Below are positions 15,079 to 20,836 of a stretch of 20,836 nucleotides of DNA, piece after piece (the stretch's first letter is position 1; the number at the start of each line of letters is the position of its first letter). The translations under genes and the position numbers were made by a program. Origin of the DNA: an uncultured Clostridia bacterium (GTDB taxonomy: Bacteria > Bacillota > Clostridia > Peptostreptococcales > Anaerovoracaceae); NCBI GenBank assembly GCA_934278925.1, contig CAKQWJ010000031.1, positions 1-20,836 of the forward strand. The letters run 5' to 3'. Below the pieces are notes generated by a model. That model worked only from the letters and a program-made list of their open reading frames with translations. It was not told the DNA's origin and searched no databases.

Positions 15079-17028
15079 CTATTTGTGTTCCTTTTCCACC
15101 TCGGCCTTGTGGGCTTCGATAACCTTTTCTGCCAGGTGAGCCGGAAGCTCTTCATACTTGGAGAATTCCATGGTGAAGGTTCCTCTTGCCTGAGTCATTG
15201 CTCTCAGAACAATTGCGTAATCGAAGAGCTCGGACTGCGGTGCTTCTGCTGCCAGCTTGGTTTTGCCGTTGTCCGTCGGCTCCATGCCCAGGATACGGCC
15301 TCTTCTCTTGTTCATGTCGCCCATCACATCGCCGGTGTACTTTTCCGGAACGGTGATTTCCAGCTTCATGATTGGCTCCAGCAGGCAAGGATTTGCCGCT
15401 ACGATACCTTTCTTGAATGCCAGGGAAGCGGCAATCTTGAAGGATACTTCGTTGGAGTCCACATCGTGATAGGAACCGTCGTAAAGAACGGCCTTTACGT
15501 TCTGAACCTTGCATCCTGCCAGAGGGCCCTTGTCCATGCATTCCAGCAATCCCTTTTCAACCGCCGGAACGTAGTTCTTCGGAATGGATCCGCCGAACAG
15601 CTCTTCGGAGAATTCGAAATTCTGCTGAGATGGGGAGAACCGAATCCATACGTCGCCGTACTGACCGGCACCGCCGGACTGCTTCTTGTGCTTACCCTGT
15701 ACATCGGAGGAACCCTTGATGGTCTCTCTGTATGCAATCTTCTGCGGAATTACCTTTACGGATACTCCGTATCTCTCCTTCAGCTTTGCGCGGATGATAC
15801 CGATCTGGATATCTCCCTGGCCGCCCAGAAGGGACTGGTGTGTCTCCACGTTTCTTTCCAGAACGAAGGATGGATCCTCTTCCATCAGCTTGTGCAGGCC
15901 CTGGGCCATCTTCTCTTCGTCCTTCTTCTCTGCCGGCTCAACGGCAACGAAGTAGTTCGGCTTCGGGAAGTTGATTCCCGGCATGGTTACTGCTTTCGCC
16001 TTGAGGCACAGCGTATCGCCGGTTTTGGTGTGCTGCAGCTTCGCCAGAGCCACCATGTCGCCTGCCGGAACTTCCGTTGCGTTCTCCTGCTGCTTGCCTC
16101 TTACGAAGAACATGGAACCCAGCTTCTCGGATTTCTGTGCTCTCGGGTTATACAGCTCCTGTCCCAACTTAACCGTTCCGGAGAGAACCTTTGCGTAGGA
16201 GATTTTTCCCATAAAAGGATCTGCGATCGTCTTGTAGACATACATTACCGGGTCGGCGCTGACGTCGGTGATGACTTCCACGTCTTCGTCCTTGCTGTTC
16301 TTTCCGATATACGGAGCGTGCTTGGACGGAGTCGGCACGTATCTGGCGATGGAACGCAGCACCTCGTCGATTCCTTCGCCGGTAAGGCTGGACGCCTTGA
16401 TAATCGGAACGATATCACCGTTGGCGATACCATCCATCAGGCCGTTGGTGAATTCTTCATCGGTGAACGGTTCGTCGTTGAAGAATTTCTCCATCAGCGC
16501 TTCGTCGGTACCTGCAACCGCTTCTCTCAGCGCATCCTCGTCCTCGTCGGTAACCACGGAGTTGCCGAACTTCTCACGGATCTGCTCTATCAGCTTGTCG
16601 CAGTCAACATTGTCTTTATCTATTTTTGTGAGGACCATGAATTTAGGTGTATCCGTTTCACTGCAAAGTTCCCATGCCTTCTCGGTACCCACCTGAATTC
16701 CTTCGGATGCGTCCACCATAATAATGGCCGCACTGACCGTACTCATTGCCGAATCTACTTCGCCAACGAAGTCGAAGAATCCCGGGGTATCCAGGAAGTT
16801 GTATTTGTAACCGTTGTACTCTACCGGTACCATCGTCGTATTGATGGAATATTTTTTCTCGATTTCCATCTTGTCATAGTCGGACACGGTATTTCCGTCT
16901 TCCACTTTGCCCAGGCGGTTGATTACTTTTGTCGCGAGTAATGCCGCCTCCAGAAAGGTCGTTTTACCACATCCGCCATGTCCCAGCAGTACAACGTTTC
17001 TGATTTTGTCACTTGAATAACCTTTCAT
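15079..17028 (-). CDS. elongation factor G-like GTPase (EF-G-II/FusA2 type)
   Basis: A 649-aa translational GTPase with EF-G domain order, resembling the second bacterial EF-G group rather than canonical FusA. The start is the ATG at 17028 (AGGAGG, 5-nt spacing), not the frame opening at 17076. G1 is GHGGCGKTT (residues 16-24; canonical EF-G has AHIDAGKTT), G3 is DTPGFFDF (80-87) and G4 is TKID (134-137). Phe84 replaces the His that activates water in canonical EF-G. Domain III/IV features include GGAGQYGDVWIRFSP; domain V includes EPIMKLEITVPEKYTGDVMGD and KRRGRILGME. It is monocistronic or co-transcribed with asnS, which ends 122 nt upstream. The function of this group is not settled; ribosome-related rescue or recycling is a guess. 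Confidence 0.88.
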   Translation of the reverse strand: MKGYSSDKIRNVVLLGHGGCGKTTFLEAALLATKVINRLGKVEDGNTVSDYDKMEIEKKYSINTTMVPVEYNGYKYNFLDTPGFFDFVGEVDSAMSTVSAAIIMVDASEGIQVGTEKAWELCSETDTPKFMVLTKIDKDNVDCDKLIEQIREKFGNSVVTDEDEDALREAVAGTDEALMEKFFNDEPFTDEEFTNGLMDGIANGDIVPIIKASSLTGEGIDEVLRSIARYVPTPSKHAPYIGKNSKDEDVEVITDVSADPVMYVYKTIADPFMGKISYAKVLSGTVKLGQELYNPRAQKSEKLGSMFFVRGKQQENATEVPAGDMVALAKLQHTKTGDTLCLKAKAVTMPGINFPKPNYFVAVEPAEKKDEEKMAQGLHKLMEEDPSFVLERNVETHQSLLGGQGDIQIGIIRAKLKERYGVSVKVIPQKIAYRETIKGSSDVQGKHKKQSGGAGQYGDVWIRFSPSQQNFEFSEELFGGSIPKNYVPAVEKGLLECMDKGPLAGCKVQNVKAVLYDGSYHDVDSNEVSFKIAASLAFKKGIVAANPCLLEPIMKLEITVPEKYTGDVMGDMNKRRGRILGMEPTDNGKTKLAAEAPQSELFDYAIVLRAMTQARGTFTMEFSKYEELPAHLAEKVIEAHKAEVEKEHK

Positions 17029-17150
17029 AGTATCCTCCTGTAATTTACAACCGATATGTTTTTTGCCCGAGGGCAAGTCGGTTCACATTGATTGCCTGCC
17101 GGCATTCATCAATACAGGTATGTTTAAATACGAAGCCGCAGGCAGTGTTT

Positions 17151-18545
17151 TTAGAACTCCGCACTCTTTGGAGTTCTTGGGAATGGCAGCACGTCACGAA
17201 TATTGCTCATACCCGTCAGGTACATGATCATTCTCTCAAAGCCCAGGCCGTATCCGGCATGTTTCACGCCGCCGTAACGACGAAGATCCAGATACCACTC
17301 ATAGCCGTTTTCGCTGATTCCCAGCTCTTTCATCCGCGCTTCCAGCACGTCCAGACGTTCCTCTCTCTGGCTTCCGCCGATGATTTCGCCCACGCCCGGC
17401 ACCAGCATATCGCACGCTGCAACGGTCTTTCCGTCATCGTTGAGGCGCATGTAGAACGCCTTGCAATCCTTCGGATAATCCGTTACGAAAATCGGTTTCT
17501 TGTACACTTCCTCTGTCAGATAACGCTCGTGTTCCGTCTGAAGCTCCAGCCCCCATTCTACCGGATACTGGAATTCCTTACCGGACTTCTGCAGGATTTC
17601 AACCGCTTCCGTGTAAGTTACCCGTTCAAAGCTGGAGTTCACGATGTGATCCAAGCGCTCCAAGAGACCCTTGTCGATGAACTGATTGAAGAAGTTCATC
17701 TCCTCCGGTGCGTGCTCCAGCGTATAGGTGATGATGTATTTAACCATTGCCTCGGCAAGGTCCATGTCGTCCTGAAGATCCGCAAAAGCAATCTCCGGTT
17801 CGATCATCCAGAATTCCGATGCGTGTCTCGCGGTGTTGGAGTTCTCCGCACGGAATGTCGGGCCAAAAGTATATACGTTGCGGAATGCCAGCGCAAAGGC
17901 TTCCGCTTCCAGCTGTCCGGATACGGTCAGATTGGTTTCTTTTCCAAAGAAATCCTGAGAGTAGTCAATCTTTCCGTCCTCTGTTCTCGGCAGATTGTCC
18001 GGATCCAATGTGGTTACCTGGAACATTTCGCCGGCACCCTCTGCATCACTTCCGGTGATGATTGGCGCGTGAACGTAGACGAAGTTCTGTTCCTGGAAGA
18101 ATTTATGAATTGCATACGCAACGATGCTGCGCACTCTGTATACAGCGGAGAAGGTGTTGCTTCTCGGTCTCAGGTGCGCGATTTCACGCATGAATTCCAT
18201 GGTATGGCGCTTCTTCTGCAGCGGGTAATCCGACTGAGAGTCCGCTTCCACCACGATTTCTTTCGCTTTGATTTCAAACGGCTGCTTTGCTTCCGGAGTC
18301 AGCGCCAGAGTTCCCCGTACCGTTACGCCGGCTGCCAGATGCACCTTGGAAATTTCGGTAAAATTAGCCAGATTGTCCGCTTCGTAAACTACCTGCAGCG
18401 GAGTGAAGAACGTTCCGTCATTGATGGACAGGAATCCAAACTGATTCGAACTTCTGTTGCCTCGAACCCATCCGTGGACTACTACTTCCCGATCGCCGTA
18501 CTTCTCCTTGTTTCTGAATAATTCCCTGATTTCAATATCCTTCAT
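17151..18545 (-). CDS. asnS: asparaginyl-tRNA synthetase
   Basis: Charges tRNA-Asn with asparagine. 464 aa, the standard bacterial length. Residues ~20-105 form the OB-fold anticodon-binding domain (VVVHGWVRGNRSSNQFGFLS). The class IIb catalytic core carries HAPIITGSDAEGAGEMF, motif 2 in FRAENSNTARHASEFWMIEPE and motif 3 in GLGFERMIMYLTGMSNIRDV. The ending FPRTPKSAEF is typical of AsnRS and separates it from AspRS. The ATG at 18545 has a GGAGGGG ribosome binding site. A promoter at 18614-18622 gives a leader of only ~60 nt, too short for a T-box. Its presence implies direct charging of tRNA-Asn. Confidence 0.97.
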   Translation of the reverse strand: MKDIEIRELFRNKEKYGDREVVVHGWVRGNRSSNQFGFLSINDGTFFTPLQVVYEADNLANFTEISKVHLAAGVTVRGTLALTPEAKQPFEIKAKEIVVEADSQSDYPLQKKRHTMEFMREIAHLRPRSNTFSAVYRVRSIVAYAIHKFFQEQNFVYVHAPIITGSDAEGAGEMFQVTTLDPDNLPRTEDGKIDYSQDFFGKETNLTVSGQLEAEAFALAFRNVYTFGPTFRAENSNTARHASEFWMIEPEIAFADLQDDMDLAEAMVKYIITYTLEHAPEEMNFFNQFIDKGLLERLDHIVNSSFERVTYTEAVEILQKSGKEFQYPVEWGLELQTEHERYLTEEVYKKPIFVTDYPKDCKAFYMRLNDDGKTVAACDMLVPGVGEIIGGSQREERLDVLEARMKELGISENGYEWYLDLRRYGGVKHAGYGLGFERMIMYLTGMSNIRDVLPFPRTPKSAEF

Positions 18546-18613
18546 GGGTATATTCCCCTCCTAATTATAAATCGTATTGTGTCTGCTTACATAAATTTAA
18601 GCTTCCAGTTATG

Positions 18614-18622
18614 ATTATAACA
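18614..18622 (-). promoter_or_regulatory. extended -10 promoter for asnS
   Basis: A perfect TATAAT with upstream TG (TG-T-TATAAT) lies on the minus strand. The -35 region is weak. The predicted start is near 18607, about 60 nt before the asnS ATG, with no room for a long riboswitch. Confidence 0.65.
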
Positions 18623-18709
18623 TAGAGCCTATTTTTTAGCTATATAAAAAGAGGGGCTGCACATACCATAATTTACAATATTTTTATCACTTCCAATGAA
18701 AAATTTTAC

Positions 18710-18738
18710 TTGAACAACATTTCCGGGAGTGCTATACT
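18710..18738 (+). promoter_or_regulatory. promoter for the leader peptide-mgtE transcript
   Basis: TTGAAC (18710-18715) and TATACT (18733-18738) are separated by exactly 17 bp. The start would fall near 18745, about 16 nt before a strong AAAGGAGG site and ~245 nt before the mgtE start codon. Confidence 0.75.
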
Positions 18739-18776
18739 TTCAAAGTCAATAAAATCAAGCAAAGGAGGCGAAATAT

Positions 18777-18854
18777 ATGGACAGTTGTGACAGTCGAAGT
18801 CGAAAAACATATAATGATGGATTGAGACTTGGAATCGGTTTCAGGTGTCTGTAA
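18777..18854 (+). CDS. 25-aa putative leader peptide of mgtE
   Basis: A short ORF (ATG 18777, TAA 18852-18854) with a perfect AAAGGAGG (18761-18768), 8 nt before the start, on the predicted mgtE leader transcript. The peptide begins MDSCDSRSRK, with acidic residues at positions 2 and 5 followed by a basic stretch, and ends GFRCL. Codons 13-16 (18813-18823) form the 5' arm of an 11-bp pairing with 18889-18899. The layout recalls Salmonella MgtL, where early acidic/proline codons destabilise ribosomes at low Mg2+; that parallel is inference. No membrane segment or known domain is seen. A chance ORF is possible, but the ribosome binding site is among the best in the window. Confidence 0.55.
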   Translation: MDSCDSRSRKTYNDGLRLGIGFRCL

Positions 18855-18954
18855 GTGCGCCATTTTTTTGAAACATATTGCAAGCCGGAATCCATCGTTA
18901 TGGCGAATTCACAACTTCTGATTGTGTAACGGTCGATGTTACGATGGTTTTTTT
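18813..18954 (+). promoter_or_regulatory. candidate transcription attenuator in the mgtE leader
   Basis: Segment 1 (18813-18823, inside the leader ORF) can pair over 11 bp with segment 2 (18889-18899; one G-U). Segment 2 (18892-18898, CCATCGT) can instead pair with segment 3 (18941-18947, ACGATGG), which is followed directly by T7 (18948-18954). The two pairings exclude each other, as in an antiterminator/terminator switch. The terminator stem is only 7 bp around a 42-nt interior that holds smaller hairpins (18910-18914/18922-18926; 18926-18930/18938-18942). No M-box riboswitch signature was recognised. Confidence 0.5.
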
Positions 18955-18990
18955 ATGCCCTTTTTTTGGGCGAAAAGAAGGAGGCTTACA

Positions 18991-20388
18991 ATGAAGAGAA
19001 AAGAAATATTGAAGGAACCGAACAGCACCGAGAAAATCCTGGCAGTCATCCGGCAGTCCCCATCCGTGGAGGAGATGCGGGAGCAACTGAAGGATTACCA
19101 CGACCATGATATCGCACAGAGCTTCGAACATCTGAGCCGGGCGGAGCGGAATCTCCTGTACACCGGGCTGGATGCCCAATCCCTGGCGGATATCATTGCC
19201 TACATGGACAATCCGGCGGACTACATCGGAGAGATTGTCATCGATAAGCTGGCGGATGTGATCAACGAAATGGATGCGGACGATGCGGCGGATCTGTGGG
19301 AAGACATCGACGAGAGCGTTCAGGTGAAGCTTTTTCCCATGCTGAAGCCGGAAACCCGCCGAAACATCCGGCTCATCAACTCCTACGACGAAGATGAAAT
19401 CGGCAGCCTGCTTACCACCAACTACATCTGCATCCGGCGCAGCCTGACCATTCGCCAGGCAATGCACGAGCTGGTGAAACAGGCGGGGGAAAAGGACAAC
19501 ATCTCCACCTTGTACGTGGTGGACGACAGAAAGTGCTTCTGCGGTGCCATCAATCTGAAGGATCTGATCATCGCCCGGGAAAACGTGGCCCTGGACTCCA
19601 TCATCAGCACCGCTTATCCGTACCTGACGGACCACGACAAAATCTCGGACAGCATCGAAGCGATCAAGGATTACGCGGAGGACTCTCTGCCGGTTCTGAA
19701 CAAGGATAAAAGAATCATCGGCATCATCACCGCCCAGGACGTTGTGGAAGCGGTGGACGATGAGATGAGCGAGGACTACGCAAAGCTGGCCGGCTTGTCC
19801 GCAGAAGAAGATCTGAACGAATCCACCAGCGAGAGCATCAAAAAACGTCTCCCGTGGCTGATTATCCTGCTGTTCCTGGGCATGGTGGTCTCCTCGGTGG
19901 TAGGAGCCTTCGAAGGCGTTGTGGCCATCCTCCCGGTGGTCATCTGCTTCCAGTCCCTGATCCTGGACATGGCCGGAAATGTGGGCACCCAATCCCTGGC
20001 GGTGACCATCCGGGTGCTGATGGACGAAAACCTCAGCGGCGCGGACAAGCTCCGGCTGGTGGCCAAGGAAATGAAGGTGGGCTTCTGCAACGGCTCCCTG
20101 CTGGGCGTCATGACATTCCCGGTTCTGGGCATTTACATCGCCCTCTTTAAGGGATACGCCATGGGCACCGCCCTCCTGATTTCCGGCTGCGTGGGCGTCT
20201 CCCTCCTGGTGGCCATCATCATCTCCAGCCTGGTGGGTACGCTGGTGCCTCTCCTCTTCCACAAAATCAAAATCGATCCGGCAGTGGCGTCCGGCCCGCT
20301 GATTACCACGGTAAACGACCTGGTGGCCGTGGTCACCTACTACGGCCTGGCCTGGTTGCTGCTGATTGAAATTTTTCAGATTGTATAG
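18991..20388 (+). CDS. mgtE: magnesium transporter MgtE
   Basis: An inner-membrane Mg2+ channel/transporter gated by cytoplasmic Mg2+. 465 aa from the ATG at 18991, with AAGGAGG 7 nt upstream; the frame opens earlier at 18922 without a comparable site. Residues ~15-130 form the superhelical N domain with acidic Mg2+-sensing residues (INEMDADDAADLWEDIDE). Residues ~135-255 form the paired CBS domains (CFCGAINLKDLI; DKRIIGIITAQDVVEAV). About five transmembrane helices follow from residue ~287. The pore region carries MAGNVGTQSLAVTIR (residues 328-341) and TTVNDLVAV, with Asp443 matching the selectivity aspartate of Thermus MgtE. It is monocistronic, preceded by a leader ORF and possible attenuator, and closed by a long terminator. 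Confidence 0.96.
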   Translation: MKRKEILKEPNSTEKILAVIRQSPSVEEMREQLKDYHDHDIAQSFEHLSRAERNLLYTGLDAQSLADIIAYMDNPADYIGEIVIDKLADVINEMDADDAADLWEDIDESVQVKLFPMLKPETRRNIRLINSYDEDEIGSLLTTNYICIRRSLTIRQAMHELVKQAGEKDNISTLYVVDDRKCFCGAINLKDLIIARENVALDSIISTAYPYLTDHDKISDSIEAIKDYAEDSLPVLNKDKRIIGIITAQDVVEAVDDEMSEDYAKLAGLSAEEDLNESTSESIKKRLPWLIILLFLGMVVSSVVGAFEGVVAILPVVICFQSLILDMAGNVGTQSLAVTIRVLMDENLSGADKLRLVAKEMKVGFCNGSLLGVMTFPVLGIYIALFKGYAMGTALLISGCVGVSLLVAIIISSLVGTLVPLLFHKIKIDPAVASGPLITTVNDLVAVVTYYGLAWLLLIEIFQIV

Positions 20389-20390
20389 AA

Positions 20391-20459
20391 AAAAACTGCA
20401 TCGGTCAGCAACCGCTTGACTCGTCAAGCGAATGTTGCTTCCCGGTGCAGGTTTTTCTT
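20391..20459 (+). terminator. long terminator of mgtE
   Basis: A nested hairpin: CTGCATCGG (20396-20404) with CCGGTGCAG (20442-20450), AGCAAC with GTTGCT (20434-20439), and CGCTTGAC (20413-20420) with GTCAAGCG (20423-20430), followed by TTTTT (20452-20456). A-tracts precede the stem, so it may also work in reverse. Confidence 0.9.
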
Positions 20460-20537
20460 GTAGGTGCGTATGCCGGCGAGGAAACAGCGTTATCCTATTT
20501 CAATTATCTTTACTGCACGTTTAAAATCTCATATGCC

Positions 20538-20769
20538 TAGAATTTTGAGGCGAGTTCACGCTTTTTGTCCGAAAAACGAGATTTAGCGTGAACGGTTTTT
20601 GCCAAATTTTCAAGATTCTAATTTTTGTTCACGCTAAAAAGCCAATTACCTTCAAAAAGCGTGAACTATTTTCAAGGCGTAGGGCTCCATGCAGAAGATT
20701 ATCCGGGTAAAACGAGAAAAAACAGGAAATCGTTCACGCTAATTTCCCGAATTCGAACGATCGTGAATT
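20538..20769. repeat. inverted pairs of the 9-bp motif GTTCACGCT
   Basis: GTTCACGCT occurs at 20554-20562, 20627-20635 and 20732-20740. Its reverse complement AGCGTGAAC occurs at 20585-20593 and 20658-20666, with a degenerate copy at ~20760-20768. Two pairs have the same 22-bp spacing and a third has 19 bp. The first pair sits in a larger imperfect palindrome (20538-20548 with 20610-20620, 10 of 11 matches). The rest of 20460-20836 is AT-rich and has no supported gene. Confidence 0.85.
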
Positions 20770-20836
20770 GAAAAAGTAAGTTCTGCTTTTGTTCCGGCGG
20801 AACTGGATTTTAAATTTGCAAATTCAGACAGGAAGT

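Noticed and set aside
18546..18613. T-box leader for asnS (and similarly for lysS)
   Set aside because: The asnS leader is only ~60 nt and lacks the T-box sequence; lysS is internal to an operon.
18777..18854. Leader ORF as a remnant of an FGE-sulfatase/DGR-type protein C-terminus (ending GFRCL)
   Set aside because: The resemblance is only a few residues, no upstream remnant exists, and a promoter and strong ribosome binding site sit directly before the ORF.
18745..18990. M-box (Mg2+) riboswitch before mgtE
   Set aside because: None of the conserved M-box core sequence was recognised; a leader-ORF attenuator explains the visible pairings better. A covariance search would settle it.
20538..20769. 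CRISPR-like direct repeats
   Set aside because: The 9-bp motifs alternate in orientation and are too short, with irregular distances between pairs.

Overview
The window looks like a chromosomal segment from an anaerobic member of the Bacillota (class Clostridia). The basis is strong AGGAGG-type ribosome binding sites, sigma-A-like promoters, tight operons, rho-independent terminators, and the gene set (lysS-greA, FadD-like synthetases, an EF-G paralog, MgtE). A genus cannot be assigned from the sequence alone; a Family XIII/Anaerovoracaceae-like or related lineage is only a guess.

Layout. (1) Positions 1-475 hold no convincing protein gene. They contain two terminators and, next to the lysS stop codon, two tandem ~155-nt units. 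The units share loops and linkers but have different, compensated stems, which suggests a duplicated structured RNA. (2) Positions 475-7257 are a minus-strand operon: a promoter with a strong 5' stem-loop, two tandem acyl-CoA synthetases (50-bp overlap), an alanine/ornithine-racemase-family protein, greA and lysS. (3) Positions 7393-10732 hold three separately promoted minus-strand genes: a UPF0158-DUF1653 fusion, pyrG, and a SanA/DUF218 membrane protein. (4) Positions 10848-14451 carry the only plus-strand operon in the middle of the window. It encodes a nitrogenase-reductase-like Fe protein (H) and two nitrogenase component 1-like subunits (D and K), in HDK order with overlapping genes. No nifB, nifE or nifN is present. 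It ends in a terminator whose loop contains the last stop codon. (5) Positions 14519-14933 are a tandem array of about 4.8 copies of an 86-bp unit with an internal 10-bp inverted repeat. The array lies between the converging K-like and EF-G-like genes. (6) Positions 15033-18622 hold an EF-G-like GTPase and asnS on the minus strand. (7) Positions 18710-20459 hold mgtE on the plus strand. It is preceded by a ~245-nt leader with a 25-codon ORF and mutually exclusive antiterminator and terminator pairings, resembling leader-peptide control of a Mg2+ transporter. (8) Positions 20460-20836 hold no gene but several GTTCACGCT/AGCGTGAAC motifs arranged as inverted pairs.

Most genes are housekeeping: tRNA charging, transcript cleavage, CTP synthesis, Mg2+ uptake and fatty-acid activation. 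The least understood parts are the nitrogenase-like HDK operon, the tandem RNA-like units downstream of lysS, and the mgtE leader. All database-type assignments here come from reading motifs and have not been checked by search.
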